Source: Acidobacteriota bacterium (GTDB lineage: Bacteria; Acidobacteriota; Blastocatellia; Pyrinomonadales; Pyrinomonadaceae). From it: DNA of 35,848 nucleotides. The stretch is from assembly GCA_019639215.1 (NCBI GenBank), contig JAHBSH010000017.1, positions 1 through 35,848 on the forward strand. Direction: 5' to 3'. Each line of letters starts with the position of its first letter. Positions within the stretch are counted from its first letter, which is position 1. Of this stretch, positions 1-8,076 are shown piece by piece. The translations under genes and the position numbers were made by a program. The notes under the pieces were generated by a model that was given only the letters and a program-made list of their open reading frames with translations, had not been told where the DNA came from and ran no database searches.

Positions 1-854
1 GAATAGCTGCCATAGCTCGTGGTCGAATCGCTGATCTGGCAGAAATAACCCCAGACAGGGACGTTCTCACGCTGGAGGTCCTGGTGAAGCATCGGCACGA
101 CGCAGATAGGGAAATCGCCCGCGATGCCGCCGCCGATCTGGTAAAAACCGATGGTTGAATCATCAGTTGCGTTGGCCGTGTACCATTCTGCCAACATCGT
201 CATATATTCGATGCCGGTGCGCACGGTGTGGACGTTCTTCACGTCGCCGGTGATGACGTGGCCGGCAAACATATTGCCCATCGTGCTGTCTTCCCAGCCC
301 GGGACGACCATCGGCAGGTTTTTCTCCATCGCCGCATACATCCAGCTATCTTTCAGGTCGATCTGATAATACTCTTCGAGCGAACCGTTCTTTAGGACCT
401 GATACATGAATTCGTGCGGAAAATATCTTTCGCCTTTCGCATCAGCCGCAGTCCAAACATCGACCATCGCTTTTTCCAAGCGCCGCATCGCTTCCATTTC
501 CGGAATGCATGTGTCCGTAACGCGGTTCATGTGGCGGTCAAGCAGATCTTGCTCGTCCTGTGGTGTCAGGTCGCGGTAGTGCGGCACACGTTCATAAAAA
601 TCATGTGCGACCAGATTAAACAGGTCTTCTTCCAGGTTAGCTCCCGTACACGAAATGATCTGCACCTTGTCTTGACGGATCATCTCCGCAAGGCTCAAGC
701 CTAACTCCGCCGTACTCATCGCACCGGCAAGCGTGATCATCATCTTGCCGCCGTTCGCCATGTGCTGAACATAGCCTTCGGACGCGTCGATCAACGCCGC
801 CGAGTTAAAATGCCGATAGTGATGCTTTATAAATTCTGTGATCTGTCCGTTCAT
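1..854 (-). CDS. Deoxyhypusine synthase family protein (C-terminus cut by window edge)
   Basis: I read this gene directly from the minus strand: ATG at 854-852 opens a frame that stays open to base 1, giving at least 284 residues. The protein begins MNGQITEFIKHHYRHFNSA and carries the NAD-binding TGANLEEDL segment (about residues 70-78). Near the window edge it reads DSTTSYGSY, just before the place where the family has its catalytic lysine (the WGK motif), so that lysine lies outside the window. Eukaryotic and archaeal members transfer the aminobutyl group of spermidine to eIF5A/aIF5A. Bacteria lack that substrate, and bacterial homologues are thought to act on polyamines instead, so the exact reaction here is open. 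It is transcribed divergently from the pyrophosphatase gene across a 76-nt gap. Family assignment is firm; substrate is not. Confidence 0.9.
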   Translation of the reverse strand, partial: MNGQITEFIKHHYRHFNSAALIDASEGYVQHMANGGKMMITLAGAMSTAELGLSLAEMIRQDKVQIISCTGANLEEDLFNLVAHDFYERVPHYRDLTPQDEQDLLDRHMNRVTDTCIPEMEAMRRLEKAMVDVWTAADAKGERYFPHEFMYQVLKNGSLEEYYQIDLKDSWMYAAMEKNLPMVVPGWEDSTMGNMFAGHVITGDVKNVHTVRTGIEYMTMLAEWYTANATDDSTIGFYQIGGGIAGDFPICVVPMLHQDLQRENVPVWGYFCQISDSTTSYGSY

Positions 855-930
855 AATTATTTAACTCAAGTTACTGTAGTATAAGATAATATCGCAACAG
901 AATGCTTTCTTGTAATTGATAGTGTATACA

Positions 931-1530
931 ATGAGATCGATCTTTACCTGCTCTACAATTATTCTCTTGGTTTTTACCATATCGTGTACCCAAAGCGGCT
1001 ATCCGGCCTCCGATCCGGATCAGGAAAATGGTGAAGGGCTTTGGGCGGTGATCGAAATACCGGCAGGGACAAATAAAAAGATCGAGATAGAGAAAGACAG
1101 CAATACGTTCAAGGTCGATCAGCGTGACGGCAAAGACCGGGTGATAGCTTTCCTTCCATATCCTGCTAATTACGGCTTTATTAAAAACACTCTCTCTGAT
1201 TCTGCGAAAGGCGGTGATGGTGACGCAATTGACGTAATGGTCATTGCCGAGCATCTGAAAACGGGGACTGAATTAGCGATCGAACCGGTGGCGATGCTAA
1301 AGCTGATAGACAACGGCGAAGAAGATTTTAAGGTGATCGCAGTTCCGGCGGATGAAGCCCTGAATGTTCTGAGAACCACCTCGCTAGATCCGCAAAAATC
1401 AAAAGACAAGGCAATTCTTGATATTTTTGAAAAATGGTTCCTGAATTATGACACTGACCCGGCAAAGGTTCTCGGCTGGGCAGATAAAGAAGCGACCCTT
1501 CAATACATAAAGAAAAATGCCAAGAAATAA
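931..1530 (+). CDS. ppa: Family I inorganic pyrophosphatase with N-terminal export signal
   Basis: The 199-residue product hydrolyses PPi to phosphate. Family I hallmarks are visible: VIEIPAG (residues 40-46), YPANYGFI (77-84), the metal-binding DGDAIDV (D96, D98, D101) and LIDNGEEDFKVIAV (125-138). I chose ATG 931; TTG 916 and GTG 922 in the same frame would only lengthen the leader. Unusually, the protein starts with a hydrophobic segment ending in ISC (C19), which looks like a lipoprotein or other export signal, although Thr at -3 is a poor lipobox residue. Cytoplasmic family I enzymes have no such leader. The Lys that follows the late conserved Tyr in E. coli Ppa is replaced by Asp here (NYD, about 172-174). 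The gene ends in a strong hairpin shared with nrdB. Confidence 0.9.
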   Translation: MRSIFTCSTIILLVFTISCTQSGYPASDPDQENGEGLWAVIEIPAGTNKKIEIEKDSNTFKVDQRDGKDRVIAFLPYPANYGFIKNTLSDSAKGGDGDAIDVMVIAEHLKTGTELAIEPVAMLKLIDNGEEDFKVIAVPADEALNVLRTTSLDPQKSKDKAILDIFEKWFLNYDTDPAKVLGWADKEATLQYIKKNAKK

Positions 1531-1630
1531 TGGTTTTAGGAAGATTTTCCGCTTCTTTTCACACCTTCTATGAGATCGGGTTAGGCTTATGTGATTCTGG
1601 CCGACGTCGTTGACAACTTAGAATGCAACA

Positions 1631-1662
1631 AAAGGAGGCTGCTTTTTCAGACAGCCTCCTTT
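1631..1662. terminator. Bidirectional terminator between ppa and nrdB
   Basis: A perfect 11-bp stem, AAAGGAGGCTG / CAGCCTCCTTT, encloses a 10-nt loop. Its own A and T ends give a U-rich tail on either strand (TTTCTTGGTTTT on plus, TTTTGTTGC on minus). It sits between two convergent genes, 100 nt after the pyrophosphatase stop and 20 nt past the nrdB stop. Confidence 0.9.
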
Positions 1663-1681
1663 CTTGGTTTTGTGAAGATTT

Positions 1682-2680
1682 TCAGAAAGTTTCTTCGAAA
1701 TTGACCTCGCCCGCGACGGCCATTTGATAAGCCGAGACTCGGCGTTCGAAGAAGTTCGCCAGTTCCTGAACGTCCTGCAGATCCATAAAAGCGAACGGGT
1801 TCTTTGATCCGTAGATCTTATTTAGCCCGAGCATTATAAGGCGTTGGTCGGCGATGAATTCGAGATATTGACGCATGTCGGCGACCGAAAGCCCGGCAAC
1901 ACCGCCGCTCAGAAGATCTTCGGCAAACTGCATTTCACACTCGACCGCTTCTTTCAGCATATCCGCTATCTGCCGCTCCAGTTCGGCATCAAACAGATCC
2001 GGCTCTTCTTTTCTGACCGTTTGCACGACCTCGAAAGCAAAGTTCATGTGGGCAGATTCATCGCGAAAGACCCAGTTCGTCCCCGAAGCAAGGCCGTGCA
2101 AAAGGCCTTTTGAACGCAGAAAATAAACATAGGCAAAAGCTGCGAAGAAAAACAGACCTTCAATGCACGAAGCAAAGCAGATAAGATTGAGCAGGAATTT
2201 TCGACGATCATCCTTGGTCGTTAGCTCGTCGAGGTCGTCGATCGTATCGATCCACTTCATGCAAAAATCACCTTTTACACGAATGGACGGAATGTTCTCG
2301 ATAGCCGCAAAGGCCGCTTCGCGCTCTTTGTGTTCGGGAATGTATGTGTCCAGCAGCGTCAGGTAAAACTGAACGTGCAATGCTTCTTCATAAAGCTGAC
2401 GCGAAAGATACATCCTCGCCTCTGGCGAATTGATGTGCTTATACAGATTCAGTACTAGGTTGTTCGCCACAATGGAATCGCCCGTCGCAAAAAATGCCAC
2501 CAAGCGATTGATCAGATGCCGCTCTGCCGGCGTCATCTTTGCCCGCAGATCGACAACGTCAGTCGAGAAATCAACCTCTTCGACCGTCCATGTGTTCTTG
2601 ATGGCGTTCCGGTACATCTCGTAAAAATCCGGATACCTCATCGGACGAAGCGTTAAATTAAAACCTGGATCTAAAAGCAT
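1682..2680 (-). CDS. nrdB: Class Ia ribonucleotide reductase, beta (radical) subunit
   Basis: NrdB houses the diiron-tyrosyl radical cofactor used by NrdA to reduce ribonucleoside diphosphates in the cytoplasm. Numbering from the ATG at 2680 (332 residues), the iron ligands are recognisable: D68 (TGDSIVANN), E99 and H102 in EALHVQFY, E174 (CIEGLFFF), and E208 and H211 in RDESAHMNF. The radical tyrosine is Y106, at the E-x-x-H-x-x-x-Y spacing of E. coli E115/H118/Y122, so this is a tyrosyl-radical enzyme rather than a Phe-type subclass Ic. The C-terminus VNFEETF fits the tail that docks on NrdA. A TTG 15 nt upstream is in frame, but the ATG begins the family-like MLLDPGFN. It follows nrdA by 111 nt on the same strand and is probably co-transcribed. 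No separate NrdR box was seen in that gap. Confidence 0.95.
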   Translation of the reverse strand: MLLDPGFNLTLRPMRYPDFYEMYRNAIKNTWTVEEVDFSTDVVDLRAKMTPAERHLINRLVAFFATGDSIVANNLVLNLYKHINSPEARMYLSRQLYEEALHVQFYLTLLDTYIPEHKEREAAFAAIENIPSIRVKGDFCMKWIDTIDDLDELTTKDDRRKFLLNLICFASCIEGLFFFAAFAYVYFLRSKGLLHGLASGTNWVFRDESAHMNFAFEVVQTVRKEEPDLFDAELERQIADMLKEAVECEMQFAEDLLSGGVAGLSVADMRQYLEFIADQRLIMLGLNKIYGSKNPFAFMDLQDVQELANFFERRVSAYQMAVAGEVNFEETF

Positions 2681-2791
2681 AATATTCAATCTCAAATCTC
2701 GAATATAGAATATCGAGTCGTAGCATCACTTTTTTGTTTAGCGGTCGAAACAATCGAAATCGTCCATTCTTCATTCGATATTCGTCAATTA

Positions 2792-5206
2792 TTATTGACA
2801 CGCTTCGCATGCCTCAGGATTTTCCAATGAGCAGGCAAGGGCTTCGGCGTCGGTATATTCCTTTTTCGGTTCTTCAGGAGCTATTTCCGACGTTTTATAT
2901 TCCGCCGTTATCTGGTTGATGCGGGTTGCGGGCCGCGAACGCAGATAGTACGTTGTTTTCAAACCCTGTTGCCATGCATACATATACATTGACGACAGTT
3001 TCCCTATTGACGGGCTTTCCATAAATAGGTTCAGCGACGCACTTTGATCTATGAACGCCCCGCGACCGGCAGCCATATCTATCAGCGACCGCATCGGGAT
3101 CTCCCAAGCGGTTCGGTAGATCATCCGCAGATCAGCCGGTATCTCTTCAATGTCCTGTATCGAGCCTTCGGCAACCTTTATCTTTGAACGTATGCCGTCA
3201 TTCCACAACCCGATCTCTTTCAGCTCTTTTACAAGATATTTGTTTATCTGAACAAAATCGCCTGAAAGCGTCTCTCTTTTGAACAGATTAGAGACCTGCG
3301 GTTCTATACATTCATAGCTACCGGCAATGGCGGCTATCGTTGCCGTTGGGGCAATTGCTATCATCAGCGAATTGCGGAGCCCGTGTTCCTTGATCTTTTC
3401 ACGAAGAGCATCCCATCTGGCGGTGTCTTCGGGGACGACGCCCCACAGATCGAATTGAAGAACTCCCTGAGCTGCACGCGTTTCCGCAAATGCCGGATGT
3501 GCTCCTTTCAACTTTGCCAGATCGCATGATGCGTCAAGAGCCGCATAGTAGATCTCTTCCTGTATCTTGGTAGATATCTTGCGGGCTTCTTCCGAATCAA
3601 AAGGAATGCGGAGTTGAAAGAAAACGTCCTGAAGACCCATCACCCCAAGCCCGATATTGCGCCATCGGCTGTTCGAATCCTCTGTGCTCTTGATCGCATA
3701 GTAATTAAGGTCGATCACACGGTCGAGCTGCTTTACGGCGATCCTCGCGTTTCGTCCCAGCTTCTCAAAATCCACCGACCCATTCTTTACATAACGGGCA
3801 ACATTGATCGAACCAAGATTACATACCGCCGTCTCATCGTCGTTCGTCACTTCAATTATTTCTGTGCAGAGATTTGAAAGGTGAACGACGTTCTCCGGCA
3901 GCCGGGTCTGATTTGATTTTTTGTTACTGGCATCTTTAAAGGTCATCCAGCCGTTGCCTGTCTGTGCCAGCGTCCGCATCATCTTGGCATACAGGTCACG
4001 TGCCTTTACCTGACGCATATACAAGCCTTCAGCCTCGGCCTTTTCATATGCCTGTTCAAATTCTTCGCCATACAGATCAGGAAAATGCGGCACGGTCTTT
4101 GGATCAAAAAGCGACCACATTGCGTCCGTTTCAACCCGTCTCATGAACAGATCGGGTATCCAGTTGGCGATGTTCAGGTTGTGCGTGCGGCGTGCTTCGT
4201 CGCCCGTATTGTCACGCAGTTCCAGAAAATCTTCGATGTCGGCGTGCCACGATTCCAGATAAACGCAAGCTGCGCCTTTGCGCTTGCCGCCCTGATTGAC
4301 GGCCGCAACAGATGAGTCCAGCGTTTTCAGCCACGGCACAATGCCGTTCGAATGTCCGTTGGTTCCGCGAATAAGCGAACCCTGCGAACGTACGCGATGA
4401 TATGCGATACCGATACCGCCCGAAAATTTTGAAAGCATCGCAACGTCTGAATATTTTTTATAGATACTCTCAAGGCTGTCCTGAGGCGAATCAAGCAAAA
4501 AGCAACTTGAAAGCTGTTCGTGCTTTGTTCCTGAATTGAACAGGGTCGGTGTCGAAGGAACATATTCCAAAGACGAGAACAGATCATATAAAGCTATTGC
4601 CTCGCTTGGCGTTTCGGCCAAACCACAAGCGACGCGCATCCAGAAGAACTGCGGCGATTCAATAACGTCGCGAGTTTCCGGATTTTTCAGGAGATAGCGA
4701 TCATATAAAGTGCGGAGGCCAAAGAACTCGAACAGATCATTGCGCGATTGGTCAATAGCATCATTCAGCTTGCGGCTGTTCTCCTGGACGAATTTGATCA
4801 CGCGCGGAGCGATAAGCCCTTCTCGAACGCCGTATGCTATCGATTGAGAGAAAGAATATATCTCCTGATTGCCAACTTCTTTCTCAATATATTGATTCAG
4901 GAGCCGGGCAGCGAGCTTTGAATATTCCGGTTCTTCGAAAATAAGTCCGGCAGCGGTCTGAATAGAGAGCTTGTCCAGTTCCCGGGTCGTGGCTCCGTCA
5001 TATAGGCCGCTGATCGTTCGCGTAGCGATACGCATGCTATCCACGTTGGGCAAGCCCGGACAACAGCGCGATATGGCACGGACGATCTTATTTATATCGA
5101 CCGATTCGTATGCTCCGTTTCTCTTTTTGACTCGCATTTGTGTCTGAGCGGTTTCTCCGGGTTGACGTACGGCGGCAGTTCCACTTTGTCCGGCAAATAT
5201 GTCCAT
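2792..5206 (-). CDS. nrdA: Class Ia ribonucleotide reductase, alpha (catalytic) subunit
   Basis: The 804-residue catalytic subunit reduces NDPs to dNDPs. An ATP-cone allosteric domain occupies about residues 24-115 (begins MRVKKRNG). The catalytic parts are intact: C235 (SSCF) and C462 (AVCNLGS) form the active-site redox pair, N445, C447 and E449 (NLCTE) are the substrate-activating residues, and Y753-Y754 (TTYYLRSRP) are the radical-transfer tyrosines. The C-terminal CEAC (C800, C803) is the swinging-arm pair re-reduced by thioredoxin or glutaredoxin. I kept ATG 5206. An internal ATG at M24 would start right at the ATP-cone, and neither has a well-spaced ribosome binding site (AGGAG lies about 17 nt before 5206). 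Expression is likely under NrdR, judged from the two boxes over the promoter about 200 nt upstream. nrdB follows downstream. Confidence 0.97.
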   Translation of the reverse strand: MDIFAGQSGTAAVRQPGETAQTQMRVKKRNGAYESVDINKIVRAISRCCPGLPNVDSMRIATRTISGLYDGATTRELDKLSIQTAAGLIFEEPEYSKLAARLLNQYIEKEVGNQEIYSFSQSIAYGVREGLIAPRVIKFVQENSRKLNDAIDQSRNDLFEFFGLRTLYDRYLLKNPETRDVIESPQFFWMRVACGLAETPSEAIALYDLFSSLEYVPSTPTLFNSGTKHEQLSSCFLLDSPQDSLESIYKKYSDVAMLSKFSGGIGIAYHRVRSQGSLIRGTNGHSNGIVPWLKTLDSSVAAVNQGGKRKGAACVYLESWHADIEDFLELRDNTGDEARRTHNLNIANWIPDLFMRRVETDAMWSLFDPKTVPHFPDLYGEEFEQAYEKAEAEGLYMRQVKARDLYAKMMRTLAQTGNGWMTFKDASNKKSNQTRLPENVVHLSNLCTEIIEVTNDDETAVCNLGSINVARYVKNGSVDFEKLGRNARIAVKQLDRVIDLNYYAIKSTEDSNSRWRNIGLGVMGLQDVFFQLRIPFDSEEARKISTKIQEEIYYAALDASCDLAKLKGAHPAFAETRAAQGVLQFDLWGVVPEDTARWDALREKIKEHGLRNSLMIAIAPTATIAAIAGSYECIEPQVSNLFKRETLSGDFVQINKYLVKELKEIGLWNDGIRSKIKVAEGSIQDIEEIPADLRMIYRTAWEIPMRSLIDMAAGRGAFIDQSASLNLFMESPSIGKLSSMYMYAWQQGLKTTYYLRSRPATRINQITAEYKTSEIAPEEPKKEYTDAEALACSLENPEACEACQ

Positions 5207-5404
5207 GACGATTCAGCTCTTATTCTCCTATATTTTTATTATACCCTATCCGGTTTTCAGTCGCTCTTTCCGAAAAATGAGAGAGAAAGGCTCCCCTTCC
5301 GGCTATTCAGGGCTTAGCTCGGCAGTAAATGCTGAGTTATATCCATTTAGTGCAGGCGGGGCCTCAAGCGCATATTTCTTTAAGGGGCTATCTCCTGCAG
5401 TGGT
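5207..5404 (-). other. Long 5' leader of nrdA
   Basis: From the predicted start site near 5402 to the nrdA ATG is about 195 nt, long for an ordinary leader. Modest stem-loops can be drawn, for example 5362-5368 with 5378-5385 (CCTCAAG / CTTTAAGG with one bulge). No B12 box or other known riboswitch core was recognised, and no convincing small gene lies in it. Confidence 0.4.
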
Positions 5405-5452
5405 ATAGACTATATTGTGTCCAATACGGTTTGTCAACACTAAATATAGTGG
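5405..5452. promoter_or_regulatory. Pair of NrdR boxes over the nrdAB promoter
   Basis: Two 16-bp elements resemble the NrdR consensus acaCwAtATaTwGtgt. The one at 5405-5420 matches 13 of 16 positions (second half TATATTGTGT). The one at 5437-5452 (ACACTAAATATAGTGG) matches 14 of 16. They start 32 bp apart, the three-helical-turn spacing typical of NrdR targets. The first covers the -10 and the second touches the -35, so bound NrdR-ATP/dATP should repress nrdAB when dATP is plentiful. The nrdR gene itself is not in the window. Confidence 0.85.
5409..5437 (-). promoter_or_regulatory. Sigma70-type promoter of nrdAB
   Basis: On the minus strand TTGACA (5437-5432) is followed by exactly 17 bp and TATAGT (5414-5409). 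This is a perfect -35, a one-mismatch -10 and optimal spacing. The start point should fall near 5402. Both hexamers are overlapped by NrdR-like boxes. Confidence 0.85.
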
Positions 5453-5507
5453 TTTTAAAAGAAAATGCTAAGACGTGTATTTGCCGCATTTAGCGCGCCA
5501 GCCGTAA

Positions 5508-5548
5508 TGTAACACGTTAAATATTTGGGACATTTCCTGTAACACGTT
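5508..5548. repeat. Two direct repeats TGTAACACGTT, 30 bp apart
   Basis: The identical 11-mer TGTAACACGTT occurs at 5508-5518 and 5538-5548, three helical turns apart. Each contains the small inverted repeat AAC-AC-GTT. They lie about 75-110 bp upstream of the nrdA promoter in non-coding DNA and look like binding sites for an unidentified regulator. Confidence 0.55.
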
Positions 5549-5552
5549 GGAA

Positions 5553-5568
5553 ACACTATATGTTGTAG
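5553..5568. promoter_or_regulatory. Possible third NrdR-like box
   Basis: ACACTATATGTTGTAG matches the NrdR consensus at 13 of 16 positions. It stands alone, 116 bp upstream of the second box, so it may be a distal operator or chance. Further on, at 5627-5638, AACAG-AC-CTGTT is a short palindrome. The rest of 5569-5689 shows nothing recognisable. Confidence 0.35.
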
Positions 5569-5689
5569 GTGATTCGGAGCCATTTTCTACCGTCAAAAGA
5601 ACGAAATGGTCAGACAACTTTTCCGTAACAGACCTGTTGTGAACACTTCTGACCTGTACTGATAGAGCATAAAATTGATGATCTTGTAT

Positions 5690-6448
5690 CTACTCAGCAA
5701 CAAGGCCGTCGTAGGCGAATTCGACGTTGTCGGGGAGCAGTTTTGAATCGCGGGCGTGAAGGATGTCGTGATTTAAGTGTGTGAGGAATGCCCGTTTGGG
5801 TTTGAGGTCTTCGATGATGGCGAGAGCTTCGTCAAGATTAAGGTGTGTTGAATGAGGTTTTATGCGAACGCAATCAAGCACCAGAACGTCCAGTCCGCGC
5901 AGGCCGTCCATCGAATCGGGCGGGATCGTTTTCAGGTCGGTTGCGTAGGCAAAATCGTTAAAGCGGTATGCGATCACCGGCAGCTTGCCGTGGATGACCT
6001 CAAGCGGCATTACCTCAATATCGCCGATGCAGAATGGAGCTTTGTTAAAAACAATATGCGGAACAAGCTGCGGCAGTCCGCCGCCGTAATGCGAGGGCTG
6101 AAAAATGTATTGAAATATCCGGCGAAGATCGACCCACGCAATGTCATTGGCAAAGATCGGCATCGCGCCGTAACGAAAATTCAGCGGACGGATGTCATCA
6201 AGGCCAAAAACATGATCGACGTGACAATGCGTTATAAGAACTGCATCAATGTGGCGGATATTCGCCCTCAGCGCCTGTTGGCGAAAATCAGCCGAGGTAT
6301 CGACCAATATTGTTTTCCCGGCGTGTTCGATCAGGACAGAAACCCGAAGCCTTTTATCACGAGGATCTTCGGAACGGCACGTCTCGCAATCGCAGGCGAT
6401 GGACGGGACGCCGGTGGAAGTTCCTGTTCCGAGAAAAGTGAGTTTCAT
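5690..6448 (-). CDS. MBL-fold metallo-hydrolase, PhnP-like
   Basis: This 252-residue protein is a metallo-beta-lactamase-fold phosphodiesterase-type enzyme. The metal motif THCHVDH (H74, H76, D78, H79) is complete. The N-terminus MKLTFLGTGTSTGVPSIACD begins the fold, and C19, C21 and C24 form the small cysteine cluster seen in the PhnP subgroup, which binds an extra structural zinc. Late histidines in FLTHLNHDI complete the site. PhnP cleaves 5-phosphoribosyl 1,2-cyclic phosphate in phosphonate use, but no phn genes are nearby, so the substrate is unknown. Many bacteria keep a housekeeping homologue of this kind. It reads toward nrdA with a 241-nt gap to that promoter. Confidence 0.9.
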   Translation of the reverse strand: MKLTFLGTGTSTGVPSIACDCETCRSEDPRDKRLRVSVLIEHAGKTILVDTSADFRQQALRANIRHIDAVLITHCHVDHVFGLDDIRPLNFRYGAMPIFANDIAWVDLRRIFQYIFQPSHYGGGLPQLVPHIVFNKAPFCIGDIEVMPLEVIHGKLPVIAYRFNDFAYATDLKTIPPDSMDGLRGLDVLVLDCVRIKPHSTHLNLDEALAIIEDLKPKRAFLTHLNHDILHARDSKLLPDNVEFAYDGLVAE

Positions 6449-6460
6449 TTAGAATTTTTT

Positions 6461-6563
6461 GCCACAGAGAACATAGGGTTTTTTACAACTTGTCCCTTGC
6501 TGCGAATAGGCACTTTCCTGTGATCGCTTTCACATCATGCTCTCGCTCGCCGCGCTCTGTGGC
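6461..6563. repeat. Inverted repeat GCCACAGAG ... CTCTGTGGC
   Basis: A perfect 9-bp inverted repeat (6461-6469 and 6555-6563) brackets most of the gap between the DUF1844 gene and the MBL gene, with 85 nt between the arms. The left arm follows a T run (TTTTTT). No gene lies inside. It may be a degenerate dispersed repeat or a long-looped hairpin in the transcript. Confidence 0.4.
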
Positions 6564-6567
6564 TGAG

Positions 6568-7134
6568 CTATTTCTTTCCTAAAATATCGGCATTGGAAAA
6601 CTTTTTGGCGGCCTGTGCCTTTAGCTGTTCTTCTGTTGCTCGCACCATGGTCACATACTGCATACGAAGATCTCCAAGAAGTCCATCCAAAAGACGCGAT
6701 TCTTGTGGATGCAGATTTCCTTCTGTCTTGTCCTTTATCATTCCCAAAACATCCAGCCAGTATTTGCCGGTGTCCAGATCAAGCGACCGCTGGCCAGTTG
6801 CCGGATGCGGCACAGCACCGAGGGCAGCCGCTGCATTGGTAGCAAGCGTAGAAAGAAAATTTACAAAGCTTGCGGGATCTTCGGCTCCCGGCAATTCTTC
6901 TTCATCAAAAGATTCGTCTTCTGTTTCAGGCTCAGGTGTCTCTATACCCAAGGGTGCGGCAAGATCCTCTTCCGGCACCAATCTTATTTCGGCGTCAGGT
7001 TCAGCCTCAATGGTCTTTTCTACTACCGGCTCCGGCGTCAGTTCAACGCCATCTTTCAGTGAACCGTCAGGATTATATTTGCGGCGGTCTGATACCTTAA
7101 AAGTAACTTCTTCGTTGTCTTCGTGTCCGATCAT
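6568..7134 (-). CDS. DUF1844 domain protein
   Basis: The product of 188 residues has two parts. The N-terminal half is low-complexity and strongly acidic, with many Glu, Pro and Asp. The C-terminal half is a DUF1844 domain, recognisable from FVNFLSTLATNAAAALG, then WLDVLGMIKDKTEGNL and LLGDLRMQYV. The function of DUF1844 is unknown. I chose ATG 7134 because AAGGA lies 9 nt ahead of it; an ATG 33 nt further upstream has no ribosome binding site. The gene diverges from mazG over 110 nt and is followed by the MBL gene on the same strand. Confidence 0.85.
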   Translation of the reverse strand: MIGHEDNEEVTFKVSDRRKYNPDGSLKDGVELTPEPVVEKTIEAEPDAEIRLVPEEDLAAPLGIETPEPETEDESFDEEELPGAEDPASFVNFLSTLATNAAAALGAVPHPATGQRSLDLDTGKYWLDVLGMIKDKTEGNLHPQESRLLDGLLGDLRMQYVTMVRATEEQLKAQAAKKFSNADILGKK

Positions 7135-7244
7135 AGTTTCCGATCCTTCTTGAGTTGATTTTAGCATTCGGCAAACTTTGTTGAAAGCCGATCCAGTATT
7201 CCTCTGTTCTAGACTTTGCGTCTGTTCTGATTTCTAATTGCATT

Positions 7245-8072
7245 ATGTCCAATAGTTTTGACGAACTTGTTAACGTAATGAAGCGTCTTCGCGCTCCGGG
7301 TGGCTGTCCGTGGGACGCTGAACAGACCTATCTTTCGCTTTCACAGTATTTGCTGGAAGAAGCCTACGAGACGTTTGACGCCATTCAGGAGGCTGACAAG
7401 ACCGGAGATATTACAAACCTAAAAGAAGAATTGGGCGATCTTTTGCTTCAGGTCGTCTTTCATTCCACCATCGGTGCTGAGCGCGGCGATTTTACGATTG
7501 ACGATGTCGCCGACGGTGTGACCAAAAAGCTGATCCTGCGCCACCCGCATGTTTTTGGCGACGCAAAGCTCGAAAAGGCACAGGACGTTTTGGACAATTG
7601 GGACACGCTCAAGGCAAATGAACGAAAGGCGTCAGGCAAAGAGGAGAAGGTTAAAGATTCAATACTTGATGACGTGCCGGTCCATTTCCCCGGCTTGCTT
7701 GAGGCTCTGAAATTAACCCAAAAAGCCGGTAAGGTAGGTTTTGATTGGGAAAATGCCGAACAGGTTTTTGAGAAATTGGATGAGGAAGTGAATGAGCTGA
7801 AGGCCGAGATAGCAAAAGGTTCGCCGTCGCAAAAATTAGAAGAAGAGATCGGCGATCTTTTATTCGTTGTGGTAAATCTTGCCCGAAAGCTGGAGATCGA
7901 ACCCGAAACAGCCCTGAAAAGAACGAACCGCAAATTTAGGGAAAGATTTGAGTTTATCGAAAAACGATTAAGTGAGTCTGGGAGAAAATTAGAGGAAACC
8001 GATCTGAAAGAGCTTGACCTGATCTGGAACGAAGCAAAAATGAGCCTTGCGGCATCGGAGGAACCCGCGTAA
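7245..8072 (+). CDS. mazG: Nucleoside triphosphate pyrophosphohydrolase MazG
   Basis: MazG hydrolyses (d)NTPs to monophosphate and PPi, as a house-cleaning enzyme and as a brake on ppGpp build-up. The 275-residue protein has the tandem two-domain form. The first domain carries GGCPWDAEQT (19-28), EEAYE (38-42) and EELGD (61-65). The second carries DEEVNEL (179-185) and EEIGDLLFVVVNLAR (200-214), so both metal-binding sets are present. It starts at ATG 7245 with no strong ribosome binding site. It runs tail to tail into mazEF, with only four bases between the two stop codons. In E. coli mazG is the third gene of mazEF-mazG, so the neighbourhood is kept but the orientation is not. Confidence 0.95.
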   Translation: MSNSFDELVNVMKRLRAPGGCPWDAEQTYLSLSQYLLEEAYETFDAIQEADKTGDITNLKEELGDLLLQVVFHSTIGAERGDFTIDDVADGVTKKLILRHPHVFGDAKLEKAQDVLDNWDTLKANERKASGKEEKVKDSILDDVPVHFPGLLEALKLTQKAGKVGFDWENAEQVFEKLDEEVNELKAEIAKGSPSQKLEEEIGDLLFVVVNLARKLEIEPETALKRTNRKFRERFEFIEKRLSESGRKLEETDLKELDLIWNEAKMSLAASEEPA

Positions 8073-8076
8073 ACCA

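Noticed and set aside
5207..5404. Possible B12 riboswitch in the nrdA leader
   Set aside because: No B12 box or core was found, and class Ia reductase does not use cobalamin.
5852..6523. A 223-codon open frame on the plus strand opposite the MBL-fold gene
   Set aside because: It overlaps a clearly conserved gene on the other strand (THCHVDH motif) and has no recognisable domain.
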